Shown here: positions 1 through 8,370 of the stretch, piece by piece
Layout of the letters: the number at the start of each line of letters is the position of its first letter
Numbering within the stretch: position 1 is the stretch's first letter
Assembly: GCA_022510485.1 (NCBI GenBank)
Contig: JAFLTI010000009.1
Location: forward strand, 1-64,000
DNA length: 64,000 nucleotides
From: Lentimicrobiaceae bacterium
GTDB lineage: Bacteria; Bacteroidota; Bacteroidia; Bacteroidales; P3
Direction of reading: 5' to 3'
The notes under the pieces: generated by a model
Seen by the model: the letters and a program-made list of their open reading frames with translations, nothing else
Database searches by the model: none
Told to the model about the DNA's origin: nothing
Translations under genes and position numbers: made by a program

Positions 1-53
1 CGGTTTTGACAGAAGCCAAGCTTGCTTGGATTATGGAAAGACCGCAACCCTAT

Positions 54-77
54 GCCAGCCACGTAAACGTGGCTGGC
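54..77. repeat. Inverted repeat (hairpin)
   Basis: GCCAGCCACGT and ACGTGGCTGGC form perfect 11-nt arms separated by AA, so the practical stem is about 10 bp with a 4-nt loop. No T-tract follows on either strand, which argues against a simple intrinsic terminator. CAGAAGCC at 10-17 can also pair with GGCTTCTG at 75-82, so a larger folded structure is possible. Confidence 0.6.
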
Positions 78-78
78 T

Positions 79-125
79 TCTGCCGAAACGCAGTATATTC
101 AACGGAGCGGAGCGAAGTTAAATAT
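79..125. repeat. 47-bp direct repeat, copy 1
   Basis: Begins TCTGCCGAAACGCAGTATAT and ends GAAGTTAAATAT. It matches the copy at 162-208 over all 47 bp with one mismatch (GGAGCGGAGCG versus GGAGCGAAGCG). Only two copies are present in this window and their function is unknown. Confidence 0.85.
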
Positions 126-161
126 ACACTCCATTAATTCTCGCTATGGCATAGCCCAATT

Positions 162-208
162 TCTGCCGAAACGCAGTATATTCAACGGAGCGAAGCGAAG
201 TTAAATAT
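162..208. repeat. 47-bp direct repeat, copy 2
   Basis: Second copy of the 47-bp repeat, 83 bp downstream of copy 1 start to start, with one base difference. The 36-bp spacer is unrelated and A/T-richer. It lies about 60 bp upstream of the sufS start. Confidence 0.85.
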
Positions 209-265
209 TATACATTTTATTTTTTTATATTCGCACCGCTCAATGCCAGCAAGCCCATAAGAAAA

Positions 266-1480
266 ATGGACCTACAACACATCAGAAAAGAGTTTCCCTT
301 GTTGAATACAACTGTCAACGGCAAGCCGTTGGTGTATTTAGACAATGCCGCCACCACGCAAAAACCGTGTGCGGTAACAGATGCGTTGCTTTCTTATTAC
401 CGAACAATCAACAGCAATATTCACCGGGGGGTGCATCATCTGAGCCAGCAAGCCACCGAAGCTTTTGAAGAAAGCCGTGAGTGTGTACGCAAGTTCATGA
501 ATGCCGCCCGTCAGGAGGAAATTATCTTTACCAAAGGCACAACCGAAGCCATTAACTTGGTGGCACACGGATTTGCCCGCAAATTTTTGAAAAAGGGAGA
601 GCGGGTATTGGTTACGGTGGCAGACCACCATTCTGATTTTGTGCCTTGGCAGCAGGCGTGCCTGCAAAGCGGAGCGGAGTTCGACGTTATGCCCGTTGAG
701 CGGGACGGCAGTTTGAACTTGGCTCTTTTGGAACAGAAATTGGCTCTGAAACCCAAACTGTTTGCCTTTCCCCATATCTCCAACGTGCTCGGCATAGAAA
801 ATCCGGTTAAGCAAATCTGTGCTATGGCGCACGCGCAAGGGGTTACCGTGCTGGTAGACGGAGCGCAGGGAATAGCCCACTGCAAGGTGGATGTAAACGA
901 GCTTGATTGCGACTTTTACTGTTGGTCAGCTCATAAGATTTACGGCTCTACGGGCATAGGCGTGCTGTACGGCAAGTATGATTGCTTGGAAAAACTGCCC
1001 CCCTACCAGTTTGGCGGGGAAATGATAGAAGAGGTGGACTTGGGGCAGACCTCTTTTGCCGCGCTGCCATTTAAGTTTGAAGCCGGCACCCCTCCTATTG
1101 CCGAGGCAATATCCCTTAAAAGCACGCTTGAATTTGTGCAAAACATAGGCTTTGATGCCTTGCGGAAACACGAAGAAAAACTGACAGGTCTTGCCATAGA
1201 GGGTCTGCGGCGGATAGACGGCATTGAAATCTACGGAAAGGAAGAAGGACATTCGGGGGTGGTTTCGTTTAACCTCGAAGGGGCTTATCATTATGATACC
1301 GGCGTGATTTTAGACCAATTGGGCATTGCCGTAAGGACAGGACACCATTGCGCCCAACCGCTTATGAAACATTTTGGAATACCCGGTTGCGTGCGCGCCA
1401 GCTTTGCCATATATAATACAGAAGAAGAAGTGGAACGCCTGCTTGCGGGCGTTGAAAAAGCGGCACAGATGCTTCGATAA
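266..1480 (+). CDS. sufS: Cysteine desulfurase SufS
   Basis: PLP-dependent cysteine desulfurase of the SufS group, which takes sulfur from L-cysteine as a persulfide for the Suf Fe-S cluster assembly system in the cytoplasm. The 404-aa length is normal for the family. The PLP Schiff-base lysine is visible in SAHK (K224), and the active-site cysteine lies in RTGHHCAQP (C362), the short-loop context typical of SufS rather than IscS. The C-terminal GCVRASFAIYNT motif is also diagnostic. In most Bacteroidales it follows sufBCD, which would lie upstream of the window; that is inference. The ATG at 266 is the natural start because the family N-terminus (IRKEFPLL) follows directly. Confidence 0.95.
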   Translation: MDLQHIRKEFPLLNTTVNGKPLVYLDNAATTQKPCAVTDALLSYYRTINSNIHRGVHHLSQQATEAFEESRECVRKFMNAARQEEIIFTKGTTEAINLVAHGFARKFLKKGERVLVTVADHHSDFVPWQQACLQSGAEFDVMPVERDGSLNLALLEQKLALKPKLFAFPHISNVLGIENPVKQICAMAHAQGVTVLVDGAQGIAHCKVDVNELDCDFYCWSAHKIYGSTGIGVLYGKYDCLEKLPPYQFGGEMIEEVDLGQTSFAALPFKFEAGTPPIAEAISLKSTLEFVQNIGFDALRKHEEKLTGLAIEGLRRIDGIEIYGKEEGHSGVVSFNLEGAYHYDTGVILDQLGIAVRTGHHCAQPLMKHFGIPGCVRASFAIYNTEEEVERLLAGVEKAAQMLR

Positions 1481-1514
1481 AAAATAAACCATCAACAAAA
1501 TACAAAACAAAACC

Positions 1515-3683
1515 ATGAATTTCTTAAAAAACTCCGTACTCGCGGCTATAGGGTTCTTCCTGTTTGCCACGACTGCTCTGTTGGCTCAGGATTATGTAGA
1601 CAACGCGCTGTACATAAGACTTAAGGAGGGTTCTTCGGTGAGTGCAAAAAGTTTCGGGAGGGATATAGTTCCTCTCAAAGCCCTGCAACTCAAGATTTCG
1701 GACAAAGAACTCACGCAAAACGGTTTTCACCGGGAAGCCGCTTCCATGAGCCTGTTCAACAATTCTGAATTGGACCGCACTTTCCGGATTCAATTCGACA
1801 GTACCAAAAGAATGCAGCGGATTATCCGCCTCCTGCAAAAAGATCCGAATGTGGAATTGGTGGAAAAAGTGCCTATGTTCAGAATTTTGTCGGCAAACAC
1901 CGCCAAAACCGTACCCAACGATCCCTACTACGCTCCTTTTGAGGGCAAAAACCTTCAATGGTATCTGAAAATGATCAATGCCGAAGAAGCATGGGCTTTG
2001 CAAGAAGGAGACCCTAACATCCGGGTGGCGGTGGTAGACGGTGCCGTTTGGGGAGAACATCCCGACTTGGATATTCCCAAAAACCTTCAATATGACGCTT
2101 GCAGCGGAGATGTAGGCAATTCAAAACCTGACTATTCTCCTCAAAATTATCTGTGTGAAACTCTTACCCCGACAGGCTATACGGATCCTTGCCCTATTTA
2201 CACATGGTCGCACGGCACACATTGCGCCGGTGTAGTGGGAGCGAAAAACAACAACGGTATAGGTATCGCCTCTTTGGCAAGCGGGGTAACGCTTATGGGG
2301 GTAAAGGCAACTACAAAAAATTATCACGAATACGTAGTGGCGGGCTATGAAGGAATTCGTTGGGCAGCCGCCAACGGAGCTAATGTAATCAGCTGCTCTT
2401 GGGGTACCGGCTCGGGCGGCAGCGATGTAGGGAACTCCCTTCTGAGAACCTGCTACGACAATAATATCGTTATTGTAACGGCAGCCGGCAACGAAAACCT
2501 TGACTCAAGAGGCGACCCCTCTGCCTCGATGTACGTTATTACCGTAGGTTCAGTAGATGAAAGCAAAAACAAATCTAGTTTCTCGAACTATGGCAATTGG
2601 GTGGATATTTTGGCTCCCGGAGGATCTGCTTCGGTAGAGAACGGAAGAATAGGTATTTTTAGCACCACTTACTGTTTTGGGCAAAGCATCCGCCTGCTCA
2701 GAGGCATTTCGGAATTCGACGACAAGCCATTCGACGAAATGGTAGGAACATCTATGGCTACCCCCTTGGTTGCCTCCTTATGCGGCCTAATGCTGTCCAG
2801 AGATTCCACGCTTACTCCGGCACAGATCAAAGATATTATGCAGAATACCTCTACGGACATCAGGTCTATATTTTTTACTCCTCTTGCCGGTATCATCAAC
2901 GCCGAAGAGGCTATCAAGGCAATTGACAATAAAAAATTCGACGCGCCTGTAGAAAATCTCAAGGTTAGCCGGATTCGTGCCGATACCACATGGATTACTT
3001 GGGAAGCGCCCAAAGACCCTGCCCATGCCATTGTAGGATACCGGGTGTTCTGCAACGGTAACATAGTAGATACCTGTACCAAAGAAACCAGCGGTCAATA
3101 CTATCCTATGCCAAGCGGACAAAATGTCTTTTTAGTGAGCGCATTGTACGAAGATGATTTTGTTTCTCCCCGTAAAGAGGTGCGCGCCATCACACCGAAT
3201 ATGATTCAGCTTAGCGTGGCGGCAAACCCGAAGGATGGCGGTACCGTAACGGGCGATGGTAATTATGTCATTAACTCTAGGGCTACCCTTTCCGCCACCC
3301 CCAACGAAGGCTATAAGTTTTTGCATTGGAAAAAGGTAGGAAGCAGCGCCATTTTGTCTACAAATCCCCAATATTCTTTCAGCGTAACAGAAAAGGGTAC
3401 TTACGTGGCTTATTTTGAAAGCGAGGGTACGGCAAACGAACAGACGGAAAACCTTTCTTTCAGCCTTAGCCCCAACCCTGCCCGCGATCAGGTAAAAATC
3501 AGCTCTCCCGTTGCGATAGACCGCATTTCGGTGCTTGACCTGCAAGGTCGCACGCTCAAACAGATAGACCGCGTAAACGCCACCGAATGGACACTCGATG
3601 TTCAGAACCTTGAAAACGGAACGTATATAATTTCCTTGCAGACCACACAAGGAAACCTGCAACAGAAATTCGTTAAGCTTTAA
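1515..3683 (+). CDS. Secreted subtilisin-like (S8) serine protease with T9SS sorting domain
   Basis: 722-aa exported protease. A signal peptide occupies about residues 1-24 (ends LLAQD), then an N-terminal propeptide to about residue 140, then the S8 catalytic domain. The triad is recognisable: Asp175 (AVVDG), His233 (SHGTHCAG), Ser413 (GTSMATP), with oxyanion Asn326 (AAGNEN). A fibronectin-III-like segment follows (about 475-560), then a divergent InlB B-repeat-like module (about 565-635, KDGGTVTG...YVAYF), and finally a T9SS type A C-terminal domain starting at SPNPARDQ. It is therefore predicted to be secreted through the outer membrane and attached to the surface or released. It sits 34 bp after sufS with no terminator between them. 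Its 3' end overlaps the convergent exonuclease gene by 11 bp. The substrate is unknown. Confidence 0.92.
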   Translation: MNFLKNSVLAAIGFFLFATTALLAQDYVDNALYIRLKEGSSVSAKSFGRDIVPLKALQLKISDKELTQNGFHREAASMSLFNNSELDRTFRIQFDSTKRMQRIIRLLQKDPNVELVEKVPMFRILSANTAKTVPNDPYYAPFEGKNLQWYLKMINAEEAWALQEGDPNIRVAVVDGAVWGEHPDLDIPKNLQYDACSGDVGNSKPDYSPQNYLCETLTPTGYTDPCPIYTWSHGTHCAGVVGAKNNNGIGIASLASGVTLMGVKATTKNYHEYVVAGYEGIRWAAANGANVISCSWGTGSGGSDVGNSLLRTCYDNNIVIVTAAGNENLDSRGDPSASMYVITVGSVDESKNKSSFSNYGNWVDILAPGGSASVENGRIGIFSTTYCFGQSIRLLRGISEFDDKPFDEMVGTSMATPLVASLCGLMLSRDSTLTPAQIKDIMQNTSTDIRSIFFTPLAGIINAEEAIKAIDNKKFDAPVENLKVSRIRADTTWITWEAPKDPAHAIVGYRVFCNGNIVDTCTKETSGQYYPMPSGQNVFLVSALYEDDFVSPRKEVRAITPNMIQLSVAANPKDGGTVTGDGNYVINSRATLSATPNEGYKFLHWKKVGSSAILSTNPQYSFSVTEKGTYVAYFESEGTANEQTENLSFSLSPNPARDQVKISSPVAIDRISVLDLQGRTLKQIDRVNATEWTLDVQNLENGTYIISLQTTQGNLQQKFVKL

Positions 3684-4494
3684 GCTCGCGAAGCCTGATT
3701 TCGGTCAGGATCTTTTTAGTATAGAGGGGGAAGTCGGCCTTTTGAACCCAATCGTAATACGAGGGTTCTTCACGGAAGACTTCCTCCACTTTTTTTCCCT
3801 TGTGCTTGCCAAAGCCGAACACTTCCGCCCCGCTCTTGTCGTATAGGATAAATCCCGCTAAATCCGCACTCCTGTGCAGGGCGGAAAACTCAGCCAATGC
3901 CGCCATATTGTTCTGCACCGGAAAGGATGACGTACCGTCTTTTTCGGTATATCCGGTATTCTCGTAGCGTTGTATTTGCGCCTTGAGCACCGCCAAGGTG
4001 GCGCGGGTATCCGCCATTGCCTCGTGCGCGTTTTCTATGTCTTGGTTCAGGTAAAAACGCACGGCGGCAGCCAAGGTTCGCTGCTCCATCTTATGAAAGA
4101 TATTCTGCACGTCGATGCAACGGCGGTTCTTTATTTCAAAGTCTACCCCTACGCGCAAAAATTCTTCTACCAAAACGGGAATATCGAACTTGTTGGAATT
4201 AAAGCCTGCCAGATCGCTGTTGCCTATAAACTGCGCTATCTTGGGTGCCAATGCCTTGAAGGTGGGTTCCAATGCCACATCGGCATCGTAGATATGATGC
4301 ACTTCCGACGCTTCGGCAGGTATGGGCATTTCCGGATTGATCCGTTGTACCATTTCTTCGGTATGCCCGTCGGGAAAAACCTTGATGATGCCTATTTCCA
4401 CGATACGGTCAACGCCTATCTTCAGTCCGGTGGTCTCCAAGTCGAACACGCACAAGGGCTTGGTAAGGTTCAGTTGAAAGGCTGCATTTTCCAT
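3673..4494 (-). CDS. DnaQ-like 3'-5' exonuclease (ExoX/Pol III epsilon type)
   Basis: 273-aa DEDDh exonuclease. ExoI motif FDLETTG gives D18 and E20, ExoII is in GFNSNKFD (D104), and ExoIII is HEAMADT (H157, D162). It is therefore a 3'-5' exonuclease of the Pol III epsilon/ExoX superfamily, acting in proofreading or DNA/RNA trimming. After the nuclease fold a C-terminal segment (about 210-273) carries the FGKHKGKKVEEV pattern seen in DUF3820/ExoX C-terminal extensions, so it is more likely an ExoX-like stand-alone enzyme than the replicative epsilon subunit. The stop overlaps the end of the protease gene (convergent, 11 bp). The upstream neighbour dus is on the same strand, 24 bp away. Confidence 0.88.
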   Translation of the reverse strand: MENAAFQLNLTKPLCVFDLETTGLKIGVDRIVEIGIIKVFPDGHTEEMVQRINPEMPIPAEASEVHHIYDADVALEPTFKALAPKIAQFIGNSDLAGFNSNKFDIPVLVEEFLRVGVDFEIKNRRCIDVQNIFHKMEQRTLAAAVRFYLNQDIENAHEAMADTRATLAVLKAQIQRYENTGYTEKDGTSSFPVQNNMAALAEFSALHRSADLAGFILYDKSGAEVFGFGKHKGKKVEEVFREEPSYYDWVQKADFPLYTKKILTEIRLRELKA

Positions 4495-4518
4495 ATTGCT
4501 TATCTCTTAATTTCTTTT

Positions 4519-5481
4519 CTAAAAATCGGTTCTATCAAACAGTGTGCGGCATACCTGCCTGTACTGTGCAAGGCTTTGGGTACACTTTACGGCATCAAAA
4601 CCTCCCTGCGGCACGCTCCGCCCCGAAAAACGGCTCCAAAACATCTTTTGCCGCTGCAAGACGGTGCTTTCGGGATAGTCCGACAGGCTATAGCTGCGCA
4701 ACAAAGCGGCTACAAAGTTGGCAAAAAGTTTTTTTTCCTGCCCTTCTTCAAATTCGTTGCCGCTCAAACGGCAAGGCAGAAAAGGGTCTGCAATTACGCC
4801 ACGCCCCAACATAATGCGCTCTATATCGGGAAATTTCTGTGTAAATTCCTTTGCCGCCTGAACGCTGTGGATATTGCCGCTATGCACCACAGTATGCCGC
4901 GAAAGGGAAATAACCTCTTGTTCCGCCGCCCAATCCACCTGCCCTCCATACAGCTGCACGCCCACGCGCGGATGCAAGGCTACATAGCGCAAGGGATAAC
5001 GGTTAAGCACTTCCATTACCGCATAGATTTCCTCTCGGCTTCGGTAACCCAAGCGAATCTTGACGGAGATGCCTATCGAAGTAGTGGAAAACGCCTTTTC
5101 TAAAAATGCGTCTATCAAGTCCGGATAAGGCAGCATGCCGCTGCCCCGCCTTTTATGCGCCACCCGCTTGACGGGGCAGCCCAAGTTCCAGTTTACCGAA
5201 GTATAGCCTAAGTCTGACAGTGCCGCCGCCATAGGCGGAAAAAAATCGGCTTCGTTGCCCAAAATCTGAGGTTCCACCTCCATACGGTTGTTCTGCGGCA
5301 ACAAATCCGAAAGGTGGGATGATTTTACCGCCGTTCCGCGCACCAAGGTAACGAAGGGGCTAACTGCTTTGCGCATCCGCGAATATTTGCCCAGTACTTC
5401 TACCCAAGCATTGCGGTAGTAGCAGTCGGTAATCCCGTCCATAGGGGCTAAAATCCATGTGAGCTTAGAAAGCGGATCCAT
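4519..5481 (-). CDS. dus: tRNA-dihydrouridine synthase
   Basis: 320-aa FMN-dependent enzyme that reduces uridine to dihydrouridine in the D-loop of tRNA. Visible family motifs are the N-terminal APMDGITD, the catalytic cysteine region NWNLGCPVKR (C102), KIRLGYR, ALHPR, HSGNI and the FMN phosphate-binding LGRGVIADP. Compared with E. coli DusA/B/C the segment after the cysteine is unusual (KRVAHKRRGSGML), but the GxGxML pattern is kept. It probably forms a two-gene unit with the exonuclease downstream. It is divergent from dnaK with a 188-bp gap. Which Dus subtype it is cannot be told from the sequence by eye. Confidence 0.9.
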   Translation of the reverse strand: MDPLSKLTWILAPMDGITDCYYRNAWVEVLGKYSRMRKAVSPFVTLVRGTAVKSSHLSDLLPQNNRMEVEPQILGNEADFFPPMAAALSDLGYTSVNWNLGCPVKRVAHKRRGSGMLPYPDLIDAFLEKAFSTTSIGISVKIRLGYRSREEIYAVMEVLNRYPLRYVALHPRVGVQLYGGQVDWAAEQEVISLSRHTVVHSGNIHSVQAAKEFTQKFPDIERIMLGRGVIADPFLPCRLSGNEFEEGQEKKLFANFVAALLRSYSLSDYPESTVLQRQKMFWSRFSGRSVPQGGFDAVKCTQSLAQYRQVCRTLFDRTDF

Positions 5482-5591
5482 ACGGCGAAATTACACTATC
5501 CTTTGCAATTTACGGCATCCCTTTTGTCATATTTTGCCGTTCTGTCGCAATAAAAACCACCCAAATCTGCCACATTGACACATACACGCGA

Positions 5592-5607
5592 TTGGCACGC
5601 CCTTTGC
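5592..5607 (+). promoter_or_regulatory. Sigma-54 (RpoN)-like -24/-12 promoter of dnaK
   Basis: TTGGCACGCCCTTTGC fits the sigma-54 consensus TGGCAC-N5-TTGC exactly, including the obligatory 12-nt spacing between the GG (5594-5595) and GC (5606-5607) dinucleotides. Predicted transcription start is about 5619, giving a leader of about 50 nt to the dnaK ATG at 5670. No good TAnnTTTG box was found in this intergenic region. Use by RpoN is inference; no activator gene is in the window. Confidence 0.55.
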
Positions 5608-5669
5608 CAAGACTGCTTTCGCGCTTTTGAGAACAAAAGCCACCTAAAACAGAAAAAAATTATTGAATC

Positions 5670-7592
5670 ATGGGAAAAATAATCGGTATCGACCTGGGAA
5701 CTACAAACTCCTGCGTAGCTGTTATGGAAGGCAGCGAAGCCGTTGTTATACCCAACAGCGAAGGTCATAGGACAACTCCTTCCATCGTTGCCTTTGTAGA
5801 TAATGGCGAACGTAAGGTGGGCGACCCCGCAAAACGTCAAGCCGTTACCAATCCGCAAGGCACTGTATATTCTATCAAGCGCTTTATGGGCGAAACCTTT
5901 GATCAGGTGAGCGGCGAAGTGAGCCGTGTTCCCTATAAAGTGGAAAAAGGCGACAACAACACCCCTCGCGTAAAGATAGGCGACAGGGCTTACACACCTC
6001 AGGAAATCTCGGCTATCGTGCTGCAAAAAATGAAGAAGACTGCCGAAGATTACTTGGGAACCACCGTTACCGAAGCGGTGATTACCGTGCCTGCCTACTT
6101 TAGCGACTCTCAGCGTCAGGCAACCAAAGAAGCCGGTGAAATTGCCGGTCTTACCGTAAAACGTATCATCAACGAACCTACGGCGGCGGCTTTGGCTTAC
6201 GGTTTAGACAAATCGCAAAGCGACAAGAAAATTGCCGTGTTCGACCTTGGTGGCGGTACTTTCGATATTTCGATATTGGAATTAGGCGACGGTGTGTTTG
6301 AAGTAAAATCCACCAACGGAGATACCCACCTTGGCGGCGATGACTTTGACCAACGCATTATCGAATGGCTTGCCGACGAATTTCAGAAAGAAGAAAACAC
6401 CGACCTGCGCAAAGACCCGATGGCTTTGCAGCGTTTGAAAGAAGCGGCAGAAAAGGCTAAGATAGAACTTTCGAGCTCTACGACCGCCGAAATCAACCTG
6501 CCTTACATCACGGCTATCGACGGTACGCCCAAACACTTGGTAAAACAGCTTAGCCGCGCCAAATTTGAACAGATTTGCGACGACTTGATCCAGCGTACCA
6601 TCGAACCTTGCAAAAAGGCTATGGCGGATGCCGGTCTGCAACCTTCGCAAATAGACGAGGTAATTCTCGTGGGCGGTTCTACCCGTATTCCCAAAGTGCA
6701 GGAAATGGTGCAGAGCTACTTTGGCAAGGTGCCTTCCAAGGGTGTGAACCCCGACGAAGTGGTTGCTATGGGTGCCGCCATACAAGGGGGTGTGCTCACG
6801 GGCGAAGTAAAAGACGTGCTTTTGCTTGATGTTACTCCGCTTTCGCTGGGTATTGAAACCTTGGGCGGTGTGTTCACCAAACTCATCGAGTCGAACACCA
6901 CCATTCCTACCCGTAAGAGCGAAGTGTTCAGCACTGCCGCCGACAACCAGCCTTCGGTAGAAATCCATATTCTGCAAGGGGAACGCCCGATGGCGAACCA
7001 GAACAAGAGCATAGGCCGTTTCCACTTAGACGGTATTCCTGCCGCTCCGCGCGGTGTGCCTCAAATCGAAGTTACCTTTGATATTGATGCCAACGGTATT
7101 CTCAACGTTTCGGCAAAAGACAAGGGTACGGGCAAGATGCAGCAGATCCGCATCGAAGCTTCGTCGGGCTTGAGCGAGGATGAAATCAAGAAGATGAAAG
7201 CCGAAGCCGAAGCCAACCGTGATGCCGATATGAAAGCCAAGGAACAGGCTGACAAGATTAACGGCGCAGACGCTATGGTTTTTCAAACCGAAAAGCAGCT
7301 TAAGGAATACGGCGACAAGATTCCTGCCGAAAAACGCTCGGCTATCGAAGCGGCTCTGAAAGATACCAAAGCGGCTCTTGAAAGCAAGGATTTGGCGCAG
7401 ATAGATGCTGCCACTGCTAAGTTGAACGAAGCTTGGCAGGCTGCCTCGCAAGAGATGTATCAGGCGCAGCAGCAGGCTGCCGGCGCGCAAGGTGCCGACC
7501 CGAATATGGGGGCGAACCCCGGTGCGGGCGCAGCTTCGCAAGGCTCCGAAAACGGCAATGTTACCGACGTTCCCTTTGAGGAAGTGAAGTAA
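5670..7592 (+). CDS. dnaK: Chaperone DnaK (Hsp70)
   Basis: 640-aa Hsp70 chaperone, full length. The N-terminal actin-like ATPase domain is complete ([46 protein letters not shown]). The substrate-binding beta domain follows ([20 protein letters not shown]), then the helical lid, and a G/A/Q-rich tail ending in [10 protein letters not shown], the DnaK-type C-terminus that in other bacteria engages partner proteins. It refolds or protects proteins with DnaJ and GrpE. It is a single-gene unit here: dnaJ and grpE are not adjacent. A 17-bp terminator hairpin lies directly downstream. The upstream element resembles a sigma-54 promoter rather than CIRCE or a sigma-32 site. Confidence 0.98.
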   Translation: MGKIIGIDLGTTNSCVAVMEGSEAVVIPNSEGHRTTPSIVAFVDNGERKVGDPAKRQAVTNPQGTVYSIKRFMGETFDQVSGEVSRVPYKVEKGDNNTPRVKIGDRAYTPQEISAIVLQKMKKTAEDYLGTTVTEAVITVPAYFSDSQRQATKEAGEIAGLTVKRIINEPTAAALAYGLDKSQSDKKIAVFDLGGGTFDISILELGDGVFEVKSTNGDTHLGGDDFDQRIIEWLADEFQKEENTDLRKDPMALQRLKEAAEKAKIELSSSTTAEINLPYITAIDGTPKHLVKQLSRAKFEQICDDLIQRTIEPCKKAMADAGLQPSQIDEVILVGGSTRIPKVQEMVQSYFGKVPSKGVNPDEVVAMGAAIQGGVLTGEVKDVLLLDVTPLSLGIETLGGVFTKLIESNTTIPTRKSEVFSTAADNQPSVEIHILQGERPMANQNKSIGRFHLDGIPAAPRGVPQIEVTFDIDANGILNVSAKDKGTGKMQQIRIEASSGLSEDEIKKMKAEAEANRDADMKAKEQADKINGADAMVFQTEKQLKEYGDKIPAEKRSAIEAALKDTKAALESKDLAQIDAATAKLNEAWQAASQEMYQAQQQAAGAQGADPNMGANPGAGAASQGSENGNVTDVPFEEVK

Positions 7593-7611
7593 AACCAAGA
7601 CCGTTATATGC

Positions 7612-7654
7612 GGGCGGGGGGCAGGTTTTTCAAACCTGCCCCCCGCCCTTTTTT
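7612..7654 (+). terminator. Intrinsic terminator of dnaK
   Basis: Perfect 17-bp stem (GGGCGGGGGGCAGGTTT / AAACCTGCCCCCCGCCC) with a TTC loop, followed by T6. The T-tract runs into the stop codon of the convergent cysH. Read from the cysH side the hairpin lacks a T-run, so it mainly serves dnaK. Confidence 0.92.
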
Positions 7655-8357
7655 ATCTATGATGTAATCCACACTCGCGGTGGTCGGGAGATTCCCACCA
7701 CCAGCGGCCTGAACGGATATCCTCGCCGAGTTCTACGGCTCTTGTGCAAGGTTGGCATCCTATACTTGGAAAACCGTTATCGTGTAACTTGTTATAGGGC
7801 ACCGCATTCTGGTAAACATATTCCAAAACCTCATCCTCGCTCCAAGAAATCAAGGGATTGAGCTTAATCAAACCATGGGCTTCATCCCATTCAATCAGCT
7901 GCATGTTTTCGCGCGTTACCGACTGTTCGCGACGCAAACCGCAAATCCAAACTTCCAAACCCTTGAACGCCCGCGCCAAGGGTTCCAGCTTGCGCACGTG
8001 ACAGCAGCGTTTGCGGTTTTCCATACTTGCGTAAAAACCGTTTATTCCGCACTCGCGAACCAAGTTCTCTACCGATTCGCGCTCGGGAAAATATACCGAC
8101 AGACGTATACCGTAGTGCATTTCGGTACGGGCGATAAGGAGATATGTTTCGGAAAACAACCGCCCCGTATCGAGCGTAAAGATCTTGGGGGTTTTGCTTA
8201 TTTTACACAGCATATCGGTAAGCACCTGATCCTCTAAGCCCAAGCTTGAGGATAGGGCTATGCGATCGCCATACTGTTCCAAAAACCAACGCAATACATC
8301 TTGCGGTGCAGCATCGGCAAATTTTTCGTTGAGAGCCTTGATTTCTTCCTGTTTCAT
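7653..8357 (-). CDS. cysH: Assimilatory adenylyl-sulfate (APS) reductase, CysH family
   Basis: 234-aa thioredoxin-dependent reductase that converts activated sulfate to sulfite. It has the catalytic ECGLH motif at the C-terminus (C229) and, importantly, the CC...CxxC cluster ligands C118/C119 (KRCCH) and C201/C204 (GCQPC) that bind a [4Fe-4S] cluster. By established knowledge this marks APS reductases rather than cluster-free PAPS reductases. That agrees with the neighbours: cysD and cysN make APS and there is no APS kinase (cysC) in the operon. It is the last gene of the pst-cys run, 13 bp after cysN. Sulfite reductase must be elsewhere. Confidence 0.93.
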   Translation of the reverse strand: MKQEEIKALNEKFADAAPQDVLRWFLEQYGDRIALSSSLGLEDQVLTDMLCKISKTPKIFTLDTGRLFSETYLLIARTEMHYGIRLSVYFPERESVENLVRECGINGFYASMENRKRCCHVRKLEPLARAFKGLEVWICGLRREQSVTRENMQLIEWDEAHGLIKLNPLISWSEDEVLEYVYQNAVPYNKLHDNGFPSIGCQPCTRAVELGEDIRSGRWWWESPDHRECGLHHR

Positions 8358-8370
8358 AGCTTCAGGGGTT

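Larger units (their letters stand above)
1..265. other. Repeat-rich intergenic region upstream of sufS
   Basis: I see no convincing gene here. The stretch contains a short palindrome CCAAGC-TT-GCTTGG (16-29), a strong inverted repeat (54-77) and two near-identical 47-bp direct repeats (79-125 and 162-208). It becomes very A/T-rich just before the sufS start. No clear TAnnTTTG promoter box precedes sufS, so sufS may be read from upstream of the window, as expected if it is the last gene of a suf operon (inference). Confidence 0.6.

Noticed and set aside
79-208. Two similar repeats that could suggest a CRISPR array
   Set aside because: Only two copies, 47 bp long, with a single unrelated spacer and no cas genes; not a CRISPR array.
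3970-5103. 377-aa plus-strand ORF spanning the exonuclease and dus genes
   Set aside because: Antisense to two well-recognised genes, crosses their boundary, Cys/His-rich without domain features; a shadow.
6282-7025. 247-aa minus-strand ORF inside dnaK (and others at 7026..7598)
   Set aside because: Antisense shadow caused by codon bias of dnaK; composition is not protein-like.
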